Assembly (NCBI GenBank): GCA_013396635.1
Contig: WBMW01002292.1
Span: forward strand, 325-64,324
Origin: Penelope pileata
Taxonomy: Eukaryota > Chordata > Aves > Galliformes > Cracidae
Direction: 5' to 3'
DNA: 64,000 nt
Positions 25,701-44,390 of this stretch are shown one piece after another (the first letter of the stretch is position 1; every line of letters begins with the position of its first letter). Position numbers and translations under genes: made by a program. The notes below the pieces were generated by a model that was not told the origin of the DNA, searched no databases, and saw only the letters and a program-made list of their open reading frames with translations.

Positions 25701-28015
25701 TTGCTGCACCGGTAACTCCTGTAAACTTGCCATGAAATACATGATATTTACTGTGAAAGCCTTAATTCTTGGAGTTGTATTTAGGTGAGACTCATACTTG
25801 CCTTCTGTCTGTGTTTGTTGTGTTGTTCTATTTCTCTGTTTCCATCCAAAAGTCAGAAAATTAAGTTTGAAGCCATGTCCCAGTTGTTCACAAAATCTCA
25901 GAAATAGGAAGGCAGATGAACAGACCTGCTGAGCCTCGTGAGTTCGCATGCATGTTGTGGTTACAGTGTGTGTATGTACAAATGTACACAAACCCTTTTA
26001 AACCTTCTAATTTATTTTTAAACCAGCCTTATCTCTATTGAAATTGAGTCATCATTTTTTAAATTTCTGGAATTCATACTGTTTTTATGACGGGAAAAGC
26101 AGTTTGCAGGGTAAAATATTAGCCACGGATTACTTTGAGGAGGATTGATTTCTAGCTGTAGCTGGACATACTGATCGGTACATTTGTAGTTTGTGAAAGT
26201 ATTTATTTAAAGACATTCAGTTGTGAATGGCTACATAGGAACAACTGCTAAACTCTAATTGTAGTACCTAAAAGTATTCTGTGTTTGCAGCCTGGATACC
26301 GCTGTGCAGCGCTTGCCAGTTCGAAAATGTCAAGGGCAGTTACGCTGTCACATTCCTGACCGGCTTGCCGCTGACCATCCTTCAGAAAACCTGCCCTTTC
26401 TCCAGTGCTCCTTCTCCAGCTATTGCTGCCAGTTGCTCTTTTGCTGCATTACTGCTGTGCCTATAACCCTTGGGAAGGCAGGGCCTCCCTGGTCCAGGCA
26501 GTCTGTGAAAGTGAATGAACTCTCTCTCCTTGCCCCAAAAAATAAGGAAAAGGCACTGTGGAAGCTAGGGGTTCTCTTTTCATCTGTGCAGGGCATCAGC
26601 TGGAGCACACAGTCCTGCTGCCTCTGGTCAGACAGCCTCGCATAGGTGCAGGCTTGTATTGAGTACAAAACTACTAATTTAATATTTTATTGTGCGAGAA
26701 TGTAATGTAGGAGAAATTATCATATTTAAGAACTTTCTAGAGTACTTTCATCTGACAAAACCCTTCAATCTTACAAATGATACGGGTCTGTGTTGTTCTA
26801 AAGTGCTACGCTATTTACTACAGCTGAATACTGTTGTTCTGCTTATGATGTCATGGTAGTTTGAGCTTTGCTTCTGCCCATTCTGTATTTTGTGTGTATT
26901 CCCTCTGTGTTTAAGAAAAAGGTATGTTAAAAGATGTTAATATGTCAGTACAGATAATTAGGTTCTTATTTTACAGTACTATTCAAATAGATGAGCACCA
27001 GGTGTATTTCACTAAGTAGCCTTCAGAGATGCTTTTTGTGGCATAATAATTAGATATTAATATCATAGAATAAAAACAGTGCCATAATGGAAGGAAAGCT
27101 AAATCTTAGTTTACTGATTTAAAACAAAATTATGAAAGTAACCTGAAAACATGATGGCAGAGGTCTGCTTGCCAGCAGCAGTGCTGCTGCTCACAGCTGG
27201 CTATTAATAGGCAAGCAGGCAGGATGTGCTCCACAAGCCAGCTCTTTTCATGGCGTGTTAAACACAACTTCCATGAAGTAAAACTTTGATGAGGTAACAT
27301 CAAAGCTGCATCACCATAACTGGATAGCAGAGCAGTCTAATGCATTGGCACCGTGTCTGTGTACTGGTTAACAAGCACATCAGAGAACAAAATGGAGTGG
27401 CAAAACTGGTTGCTCATGTAGAAACAAAGGCCAGAGGGTGAACTCCAGTGCAAAAGAAGAAATAGGAGTAGCTCTGCCGTTTGTCTTATCTGCATACAGA
27501 TTTGTCATCTTGTAGCTATGAATGGATGTTGGATAAAACTATCTCACTGCAGAAAATAGTCCCCTATTCCCTGATGACAGAGTCAAGTAGGGGAGTAGAC
27601 CACAAAATCATTGCAAACAGCGGTATAAAACATTGAGAGCTTTAGGAAAATGCTCTCTGTGCCGAAAAGCCAGTGTAAAACACATGGGAGCTCTGGCACG
27701 TCCCGTTTGTCTTTGGGGAGGAGGCTGCAAGTGCTCAGTGCCTCCAGGCCTGCTGAGTTATGTTGTAGTCAGATGTGGAAGCACGCTTAAAAATTTGCTG
27801 TTTTAGGGAGCTTAGGTAAGCAGTTATACCAGAGGTAAAACACGTGAGACCTGAGCTGTGCAGACCAACAGAAATTTGTTCAAGCCAGAGGTGGGAAAGT
27901 CATTGCCAAAAGCGTTCAGTGAATGAACTCATCGCTGCTGGAAGGGAGAGATGTCCTCCTTAGGGGAGCATGGACTGTTCTGAGAAGGGCTGAGGGTGAT
28001 CTTGGATCACAGAAT
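22773..28015. other. Intronic sequence without recognised gene
   Basis: AT-rich sequence. A GC-richer stretch at 26281-26645 is open in two + frames after a TGTTTGCAG acceptor-like string, but neither frame resembles a known protein. A nested inverted repeat lies at 27165-27218. Confidence 0.6.
27165..27218. repeat. Nested inverted repeat
   Basis: The arms CTGCTTGCC (27165-27173) and GGCAAGCAG (27210-27218) match perfectly. Inside, AGCAGCAG (27174-27181) and CTGCTGCT (27184-27191) form a second perfect pair with a two-base centre. RNA could fold here, but the inner pair competes with the outer one for geometry. Confidence 0.7.
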
Positions 28016-28118
28016 CACAGAACTGTAGGGGTTGGAAGGGACCTCGAGAGATCATCGAGTCCAACCCCCCTGCCAAAGCAGGTTCCCTACAGCAGGTTGC
28101 ACAGGTAGGTGTCCCGGA
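28016..28118 (-). mobile_element. CR1 LINE 3' end fragment
   Basis: It begins TCACAGAATCACAGAACTGT, the reversed CR1 tail, then GGTTGGAAGGGACCTCGAGA and CAACCCCCCTGCCAAAGCAG, which are diagnostic of CR1 3' UTRs in birds. The 5' truncation is near 28118. Confidence 0.92.
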
Positions 28119-29734
28119 TATACAAGTGCAAGCGCGAGGCCTACTGAGCCTTTTTGGGAGGTCTGCACGAGTGAGGAGAGAGTGTGTTGGTGGGCAGCAG
28201 CATAGGAGGGGTAGGAAAATACTCATGCAGATGGGATGTAGATCCCAATGTGAAGTATCTGCACAGTGGTAGTCTTGTATGCTTGTGTGAAGGTACTACT
28301 GCATAGAGGATATGTTTTTGTCCTTTCTAAAAGCTTTTACCAGTAATATTTCCTCTTTACAGTATCCTTGTGGGGGTGAGAAGTGGATCCTTCTTTAGAT
28401 AATGTCTGATCTAAGTCTTGGTAGATTGGGCTGATGAAGCTGCTGGACAGGCTGGAGCCTTTTCATCATAAGTGTTGTTCGTGAAGTTCAACAGAATTTA
28501 TCTTTGTCCTTTTAACTGTTCTCAACGCTTGGTTAATTGAGATGATCACTGCTTGCACAACTGGGACTGTAACAGAGTCCAGAGATTCCTGTATTTCAGC
28601 CACACTTGCACCTTTCTCCCTATGTGAAGCAAGACGCTTGGGGTGAAAAGTTCTCCCACTTCTCCCTTTATCTAATTCTAAGTCTGCACTTTAAAATATT
28701 TCTCATGCCATTGAAGTCTTTCTGCACCCCTGGGATATTTTTTGGTTGTCTCCTTTCCCCTTCCTTTCCCGAAGTCTGCTGACGGCACTCCCAAATCTTT
28801 CTCCCATTTTCTGAATTGTGTTATCTACTTCCTCCAGAGATGGCTTGATAAAAATCTGGTTTCCAGTTCTCTCCATGCTCAGGCCTTTTTGTGGTAGAGA
28901 ACATCATTTAATGAAGCTCTGTTAGTGGTCCTTCTGCTTTGCTTAAAGTGATACCAATTTCAAATACTCTCCAAATTTTTATTATTTTTTTTCTACAATG
29001 ATATATATATATATATTTGAGACATTGGAAATACTATAAGCTAGTTAGACATTCATTCTTTCTTGGCCTATGAAACTACATGATGTTTTCATTGTTTTGT
29101 GCTTTTTTTTTTTGGTAATGGACTTGTTTTTCCATGCAGACCCCCGTTTTGTTGGAAGTTTCCCCCGTTTTGTTGGAAGTTTCCCCCGTTTTGTTGTTTC
29201 TACCTACTTTCTTTTTAAAATCTTTCTCTTCCTCCTCCTCTCCTTGGCAGCCAAGTAACAGAACTTAGGCAGAAACATAGATGGTCCTTTCCATGCAAAA
29301 CAGTGACTGTCTTCTCGCAGCTGGTCTGAAACAAGGAGTGTTACATATCATCCATGGACATTGGGGTAACTCTATTTTCAGTTACTTTAGTGAGGTGAGA
29401 ATCAGTCCCAGGGACAGGTGTGATTCCCCTCAGGGGACACTGCAGAAGGAGAGACTTTGCTTTTGTAGTATCACATGCTAGTTCTTCATCATGGACTCTG
29501 TTTTGTTCCTGTTGGGTCCTCTTTCATCCTAATACAAGGGACATGGTTTGGATGGAGTTTTCACGTGTTTTTTGCTATTCCCTAGAGTGTTTGGGTTCCC
29601 TGTTTGTGTGTGGGATGACTGTCAGTACTGGATTTGTGCTCTGAATTGGAGTCTGATGGGGTACAGTCCTGAGACATCTCGCTCCCTATGTCGAGGCTGA
29701 TTTTCCCAGTTGTTGTGAGGAGCTTAACGCTTCA
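28119..29734. other. Intronic sequence with simple repeats
   Basis: Unique sequence plus an AT dinucleotide run (29000-29016), a T run near 29104 and the 21-bp minisatellite at 29141-29197. No gene was recognised. Confidence 0.65.
29141..29197. repeat. 21-bp minisatellite, 2.7 copies
   Basis: Units begin at 29141, 29162 and 29183, each starting CCCCCGTTTTGTTG and spaced exactly 21 bases. The first two units are identical apart from edge bases. Because the unit is a multiple of three, the + frame stays open and repeats the residues RFVGSFP; I regard this as incidental. Confidence 0.92.
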
Positions 29735-30042
29735 AGATAGTGATGGGGAGGGACTTTTTACAAGGACAGATAATGACAGGACAAGGGGTAACGGCTACAA
29801 ACTGAAAGAGGGTTAGATTTAGACTAGATATACGGAAGAAATTCTTCCCTGTGGGGGTGGTGAGACACTGGAACAGGCTGCCCAGAGAAGTTGTGGATGC
29901 CCCCTCCCTGGAAGTGTTCAAGGCCAGGCTGGATGGGGATCTGAGCAACCTGGTCTAGTGGGAGGTGTTCTTGCCCATGGCAGGGGGGTTGGAGCAAGAT
30001 GATCTCTAAGGTCCCTTCCAACCTGAACCATTCTATGATTAA
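29735..30042 (+). mobile_element. CR1 LINE 3' end fragment
   Basis: Plus-strand CR1 with the usual text GACAGGACAAGGGGTAACGG, GGAAGAAATTCTTCCCTGTG, AACAGGCTGCCCAGAGAAGT and AAGGTCCCTTCCAACCTGAA, ending at the tail ATTCTATGATT near 30042. It is 5' truncated at about 29735 and carries no usable frame. Confidence 0.95.
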
Positions 30043-33000
30043 GTAGAGGTAGCTTCCAAAATACATGTTTGGAGGCTAGCTGTCCAGAGCTGTTCTGAAT
30101 CAACTCTAAATCAGAGGGCACCACGCTCCCTGGCAATTCAGTCCTTCCATGTAAGCATTGGGGAGGGGTCTTATGGCAGCAGGCTTCACAGGCCCTGGCA
30201 TTAGCCACTCATAGATTTTTACTGTCAGCCACAACTCATCTGTAGAAATGCTCATGCCATCAGAGATGTATGATGGTGTATGGTGTAATTCCAAGAGCGT
30301 CTAAGTAATGATTTGCTGTGACTGGTACATACATAATGGAGAAGGAGAAACTGCAATCACCAGTGTAGGTGCAAACACTATTTTCTGGGAACTGTAGGTT
30401 GTTCATTTTATTTTATTTTTTCTCCCATACCCTGCAGCTTATCTTGCTTGTTTCTCTGTCTTTCCTCTCCTCTTTGGCCAGACTCCAGTTTGTAATTCTG
30501 CATTCTTTCCTGCTCAGCCTGAAGTTTTCTCATTTTAAATGTTTGTTTTGAATTTGCACACTGTTTCTGCACATAACATGTTGGTGATGCAAGACCTGCT
30601 AGTTACAAGAGTTTTTTGAGAATATAAAGCAGGCTGAGAGTCCAGCGGTATTGAGTTGGCATGCCTATATGCCCAGAATAACTTCAGGCCTATAAAAATA
30701 GGCAGTGAGTAGTTAATTCTTATGGAGAAAAAATAAAACCTGTGCAAATATTTTGACGGTGAAGGTGACTGACCAGCAGAACAACCTACTGAATGTTAGG
30801 GTGGGTTGGTTCTCCAGCTCTGAAAGTTGCTTGAATTGACCAGGTTGTTCTTTTAAAGAAATGCTCAGATTCAAATTGTTTTAATTCAGATGAATCCTGT
30901 AACCTCTGATCTGATCGCTGGTTAGACAGGTTGTTGGCATTCATCCTTTCAGGACTGATGAGGTTTGACAGTGTCATGCACCCGACTCCCAAAGCCCTCA
31001 GTAAGCCAGAGCTTCAGGGAAACATGTCTTCATGCAGGATTTTAATAAAACATGCTGTAATCATAGTGAATAAAATCCCTGCACCTGCAGAAACATGGGC
31101 CTACACTCTACCTCCACTCTGATTTGAAGCTTTACTGATAATATGATAGATCAGTGGACTTTCCTGCTTCTTGTCTCACTGTGGGCAAGCTTTTCTCACT
31201 GTACTTTCAGAAAGGCTTTTACCAACTTTCATTAGCTAAAGCTAAACTTCTCAGCTGTAATAAACAGTTATTTGTGTGTAATAAAGCTTTATTTAGTATA
31301 GTTCATAAAGATCACCTATTTAATTCTTAGGCAGTGATCTGAGATGCTGCATCTCTCTAAGGTAGAAAAGTTGCCATTGAGTGTTCACTAACGTGATTTT
31401 GCTCTGCTAATAACTGCTGTCCTTTTACAGTCCTTGGAGATTTTTTTTTCAAATGTTTTCAAGCTTTCTTTGAAAGACCAGTGGGAAAATGCCCAGAAAT
31501 TGGTCAAGTCCGTTACATGTTTGAGGAAATGACAATAAGAACTAGGGGGGAAAGCTGATATTGGTGGTTGTTATGTACAATGGTGAATAAGATGAAAAAA
31601 ACTGGAGTAAAATGACATACATAAGATGTATTTCTCTAAGGTTTTTTATTTCATAAATAACACTGTTGACTATTCACTAATTCACTGTTGAATAAAAACT
31701 TTATTAAATCAAGTTTAAATGACATTTGTACGATGTAGATGAACGTTGTGCTATGCCCTGCTCTTTAAAACTAATTACTGATGTTGCTTGCCATACGCAT
31801 TGCATTATTAAACTTTCTTAATCTTAAATGCATTTCACACTGGCTGTTCCAATAAAAGATTTAAATATTTATTCATGTTCTGTATTGTGTATGAAAGGAC
31901 TTTCTATTTTTGCTTTTTTTTTTTTTTCCTATGAAGGGATGAAAATCCTTTTATAACTACTCTTGGCCATGGCAGCATGTTTTGTACAAATGTAGTTAAC
32001 CACGCTGGTGTACAAATACAACTCAAAAGGATGTATTAATGTGAGCAGTGTTGCCTTTTGGATTCTGTATGTACCAATACAGGTACATCCCACTCGCTCT
32101 GTGCCTGCCTTGTCATTCTTTTGCACTAGTGTTTTGGGTAGGCTTGTGGTACAGCTGTTTCTCAGCATACCTCATCTTTGGCCTGCATAACATCCCAGTT
32201 GCCTTTTCTAAGGACAAAGTCATTATTTTTGACAGTAAATACAACTTTTTTTCTTTTTTCCCCTCCCTTTTTTTTTCCTTTCGACTTCTCCTAAAGAGTC
32301 ATTTCTGGAACAATAATTCAGACTGATTAAGTTATTTAACTTAGAAAAGGACAAGAAGAAAAAGTTGCATTTTCCAAAAACTGCTCTGAGGAGGCACGAG
32401 GTATGTTTCTAAAACTGTGCTGGGAGCTGTTGAGATTCAGCTCAAAAAGGATGAGTGCCCCCCTGCCCTCATCTTGGGAAGTACCTTCTGTTTGTGTAAT
32501 GCTTCTGACCCCGTGTGCGTGTACTGATACAGTTGCATCCATTTCAGCCTGCGTATCTTGCGCTATCTTAACAGAAATTTGGCTGCAATACAGTTAGAAT
32601 GAGAACAATGAAATGTGGAGGTACCACACCCTGATGCGAAGTGGAGCATCTCTGCTGAGGCTGTGGAATCACACGGATTTACGTTAGCAGGGAGGATGGT
32701 TATTCTTTTCGTGTTTTTCATTGCTCTGCTGATGCTGGCTTAGGCACGACTGCAATGTGATGTTCTGATATATGTCCAAGATCTGGTTGGTTGTAGCATG
32801 CCTTCTATTAAGAGAATGCAAGGAACTTTGGTAGTAAGATGATGGTGAATTGTATTGAATTAAACAGAAAATCTAGCTTATTTTCTGGAATAATTAATTT
32901 ATATCTACCATATATTATTGTCATAGTTGTAATTTATTACTGTTCTCAGATTCCCACTTCCTACCCTTCCAGGTGATGGGACAGTGGTGGAGATGAGAAT

Positions 33001-36000
33001 CAGGCCCAATATATGCAATGTGTGCCTTATTTGCTTAATTTCAGGGTGAATAAATGCTCCGTCAGGTATTATGGCAAAATACTGATTTTGGTATTTCATA
33101 ACTCTGAAGTAAAAAGCAAAAAACATGGAGAAATCTGGCACTGCATGTTTCCCAGCTTTGCTGCTTCCCATTCATCATCATCGCTTATACTCTCCTAGAG
33201 CAGTCACCCTTTGATTCTAGATATATAGAAGTTTAAAGAGTCGGTAGGCAGCAGTAGGAAAAGAAACATAGATAAAGCGAGGAATGAAGAAAGAGAGTGA
33301 CTGTGTCCGGTTATTCACAGTTTGTAGTAAAAAATGTGGACTGCCCTTATTGCTATCAGTTCCCTTTGCAAGTTTTTGTGTAGTGAGCAATTAATTATTC
33401 AGAGCTATGGATCACATGAGCTGGCAGCCATTTCCTGGCAGAACCAAGCCTAAATTTTTAGAATACTTGAAATTCTGCAGTTGAGTATGGTGAGGCCACA
33501 ACTGTTTCCTCCTCAAGTACCAGAGTTTCGATGTCCCCCTCGCCTCTGCTGGATCCTGTGAGGCAGGTCACCCGTGAGAGCACTCATAGTCTGAAATAAT
33601 CTCGCCCTATGGTAGGTGACTCATTTTCCCATATAGTAAGAGGAGACCAAAATCAAGCTCCTAATCTTCTATTTTATCAATGTAAACTAGCAACAGACCT
33701 AAATACTAATAAGAGATCAAAATCGCAAGATGTGAAGTTATCACTTGTTACCTCAGTTTACCTGGTGGCTTCATTAAGAATAGACGGACAGTTAAAGAGC
33801 TACCGTGTAAAATAACAGCCCCCTGAAAAGAAAGCTGGAACTAAGAATGAGCTGTGTCCCAGGATGCTTGTACAGACAACACTTGTACCCCACAGTGCAA
33901 AAAAAAAAGTAGCCTGGCTCTCAGGATTTACACTGGATAGTTGTTTCAGGAAGTCGAGGAAACTGCTACATGGAATAATCAAAATTTAGGAATGTCTGTA
34001 TTGTTGTTCTTAAGAATTGCTCCCTCCTTGCCAAAGAAGTGGCTGTTTAATCTGTCTTTCTGAGTCTGCGGACATCCATCTTATTGTGGATGTCTGCAAG
34101 TGACCACAGGAGGAGACGGAGAAACCGTTAAAGTGCATCATAACTTAGCACACATTAAAATGACCAAGGTTCAAAAGGTAAAGAAGAGTCAACATTATTT
34201 CACAAAGAGTTTATTACAAGGGCTGTTTTTTTAACTTTATTAGCAGCAGTGTTTAAAAGATTTGATGCTTTGGAGGGATAGCTTCTTAACAGACAGCGAT
34301 GCAAAGTAATTTCATTGATTGCTTTGAACATTCTCTAGAGGAGAAAAAACATTTTGAGCTGGACTGTATCACCACTGCAGTCTTTCAAGCATCCCATGCA
34401 AAGACTGTGTGCTTGAAACAAAGCAATGTGATCAACAGGCTGGCAAAACTTCCTTTAAAGATGCTCTGCTGTCTTTAAAGACTGAATTTGGGTGTCAGGG
34501 CATCAACACAGAGCAGCCCCAAACTTTAGAAGGAGGACATCGTTTTGTGTCTCCAAGGCTGGAAGGACCTGCCCAATCTGTTCTTTGCTGGTAACCTCAC
34601 CAACTGCAGTGGCGTCAAGCCTCTCTGAAGGGCTGGGCTCTGACCTTTGTGTATGTGCTGATTTCAGAGCCCCATTTCATTATGGATCAGTTTGATTGCT
34701 CCTTTTCTGTCTTGCAGCTGTTCTATCCTAAATACTCTATTAGTCCAAACCACTGCTTTAATTGGTGAAATTAGCAAATACAAAGCAAAAAGCACAACTG
34801 GAATGCATTGTAGAAAGCCATTCACTTCTATAACAACTTCTTAAGTTGTCACAGTATGTGACACAGTTCTGTGATCCCTATGAGTGCTCACTGTCATTTA
34901 TTTACCAGCCAACGCAGTTTGAAACGTTGATGGCTTTACTCTGAAAGTAAAGATGTCTCATTTACTCTGTGTATGTAGAGAGACTGGCGGCACATGAGAC
35001 CGGTGCTAGAGCAAGGCTGTAGTGGATGCTTGCGGAGCTCTTACACAACCCTGCTTGGTGAAGGTTTCTGCGGTGTTACGGCTTGCTGGTCTTTTTTCAG
35101 TGGCCGGAGAACCTACAGCGTATTTAAGGGTGGTCTGTTTATTTTCCCTGTGTTGTTTTATGTACTGAAATATTGTAGTGAAAATAGCTGGGTGGGGTGT
35201 AATGAATGTTTTCAAAGACCTTCCTTTGAAAGAGGCTTTTTTCCAGTCCTTGGTATTCACCACCCATTTTCCTGTTCTGTGTGCGCCTCTCTCATTGTTC
35301 CTATCCACAAAGGCCCCTTGTGTGAACCTGTCAGCGTCTGCGCCAGTACAACGCGATAAAACGGCGTGGGATATAAGGCTGAGCCTGGTGAAACGCCAGC
35401 GATTTTAACCACAGGCTCCACAAATTTCCGTGGGTATTGCCCACATCATAACACAGTATTGGATTGTAAAATTCAGTCTTTGTCAACCAGCCTCAGCATG
35501 ATTCTTTCAGCTGTTTATAGCTGAGGGGGGTTTGAGGCTGAAGTGCTACCAGGGTAGGTATGTGTGCTAGTTATACTATCGTCATGTGATGCCAACATTT
35601 GTCCCTTCGGCTTGAAACAAAGCTTGAATGAAAATTTGCCCTTGTTTACCTGCAGTTGCACCATCTTGATAAATAACGCTCGTTGTGGTTGGGTACGGGC
35701 TGGGATGTGGTCAGTGTCCCGCCTGAAAAATGGGGCTGGTTTGGGGTTCAGCTTCTGGGCCTGTGAATTGCACTTCGTTCACCTTTAGCTTTAACCCGCT
35801 GGTGAGGAGATAAAGCACATCCTTTGGTATGTGTTTTTTTAGAGTAGGTAAATAGTTGGGTTATCTGAAAACAGATCTCAGCAATACCTGCTGAGCTTCT
35901 GAGCAACAATACTTATGGACCTTTAGATTAGCTGTCAAAATTGACTGATTGCTACAAGTAATGCCACAAGATAAGAATCTGTAATCTCTCAGAACACAAA

Positions 36001-37389
36001 TCACTGATAGAGATCTTGGGTAGTGCATTGTCATAACCTTATCCCCACGGTTGCGGTGTGATTCCAGCTCTAACTGTTCTGCAGGTACTCTTGAATGTGA
36101 GAGCAGAAACCATAAAGAAAAGCAGAGCTGTACACTTATCACCCCAAAAATGGCTGGTTGTAGGCATGTTCAGTTTCAGCCAATGTTGAAACAGTCCTTT
36201 CTGTTGTGTTGCTCAGTGAGCCTGTTTTTCCTTTTAGTCTACAAGTTATCTCTGAAGCTTGCTATGTCTTGGCTGGTATCAAAGAGGTTTTTTTGCCACA
36301 GGGAAGGAATCCATGATCCCATATTTTGACTGAGCAGAGCAGTGTAAAACTAGTCTTGAAAGGGAAAATTGAGTTTAGAAGTTTGTGTGCTCCTCCAGTT
36401 GTTCTTTGGCCATGTGCTGGGCATTTCGTTTCTCTCACAATTTCCTTAGTATTTGAAAAGACTGAGAAGATGGTTCTCTCATCTGCTGAAGTGTGGCCTG
36501 CAGCTTTACGGGATGGTTTGGAGCCATCATGCCACCTTCTGGGGCCAGCACCGGTTCTTGCTGAGTCCAGTGACTTGGAGCCATACGAAATGCTTCTCCA
36601 ATACACTCTGCACTCCTCTAGCCTTAATGCAGGGAACGTGTTGAAAAGTCAAAAAGGCGATGCCCACATCTGCTCTACCTGCTGATCAAACAGCAGCCTG
36701 GCAACATCTCTGCATGTCATGGGCCCCATGATGTTCTCAAGGGGCTGAGCCCAAGAGTATCGTGTACCGCACATTCTCTGAGGTGCCAGGTTCGTGCTGG
36801 CGTGGTGACTGAAGGACAGGCTGCACTCTGGACACTGTAAAATAATCCTTGGCCAGACTAATGGCTGCTGAAATGCTAATACTTATCTCTCCAGTTCAGG
36901 GTACTCGTAAAATCAGAGAGAAAATGGTAGGACATAAATCCTGTGGACATTGTTTTGCTTACTATGTTTAAATTTATTGGACTCTGGTGACATATTGCTC
37001 ACCTAAATGCTTTAAAAATACAAGGGCTCAGGCAGCCTCAGTAAGGTTCTCAACATCAAACTCCCAAAGTACGATTTAGCTGCTGTGACAACTAGTATTC
37101 ACAGCGGTACTAAAAACTGTAGGTGCAAAGAGATTTTATCTTAATTGCATAAAATTTAAGATGCAAGTGGTATAAACATTTTTAAAATGTATAGATGTAA
37201 TGCTTTTTGTCTCAGAATAACTTTTTTTTTCCCCAGAAATGAATGCCAGGAATTTTCATTAAGATTTTCATTAAAAAAGGCAAATTCAGAAATGTGTGAT
37301 TATCAGGACTATAGACTGTAGATACTATCAGAGCTTCAGACACTGGGGAAGTTGGTCTTGCATGTGGTTTTAAAGTTCATATGGGATTT
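30043..37389. other. Intronic sequence without recognised gene
   Basis: AT-rich sequence with T runs (31441-31449, 31913-31927) and a pyrimidine tract at 32246-32282. The longest open frame is a 121-codon + frame at 34994-35359. It contains no recognised motif and is overlapped by an open minus frame, as expected by chance. Confidence 0.65.
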
Positions 37390-37700
37390 CACAGAATCAC
37401 AGCATGATTGAGGTATGCGGGGGCCTCTGGGTCCACCTGCTCCAACCCCTGCTCTAGCAGGGCTGCCCAGAGCAGCGTGCCCAGGCCCGTGTCCAGGCAG
37501 CTTCTGAAGATATCCCAGGATGGAGACACTTCACAACCTCTCTGGGCACTCTGTGCCAGTGCTCTGTCATCCACAGAGTAAGGAGTTGCTTCCTGGTGTT
37601 TAGATGGAACTTCTTTTCTTCCAGTTTGTGCCCACTGCCTATTGCCCTGTCACTGGGCACCACTGAAAAGAGCCTAGGTCCATCTTCCTCACACCCACCC
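37390..37700 (-). mobile_element. CR1 LINE 3' end fragment
   Basis: The left end TCACAGAATCACAGCATGAT is a reversed CR1 tail. Then come CAGGGCTGCCCAGAGCAGCG, CACAACCTCTCTGGGCACTC and CTTCCAGTTTGTGCCCACTG, standard CR1 C-terminal and 3' UTR sequence. The 5' side fades at about 37700-37735. Confidence 0.92.
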
Positions 37701-37735
37701 AAAGATCTGATGTGTTCCCTAGTCAAGAGAGCATA

Positions 37736-44390
<6,655 letters not shown>

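Noticed and set aside
26281..26645. Possible exon after a TGTTTGCAG acceptor-like string, open in two frames
   Set aside because: Two frames open at once reflects GC content, neither frame looks like a known protein, and no clear donor follows.
34994..35359. A 121-codon + frame
   Set aside because: Cysteine- and phenylalanine-rich, with no domain pattern, and matched by an open minus frame over the same bases; consistent with chance.
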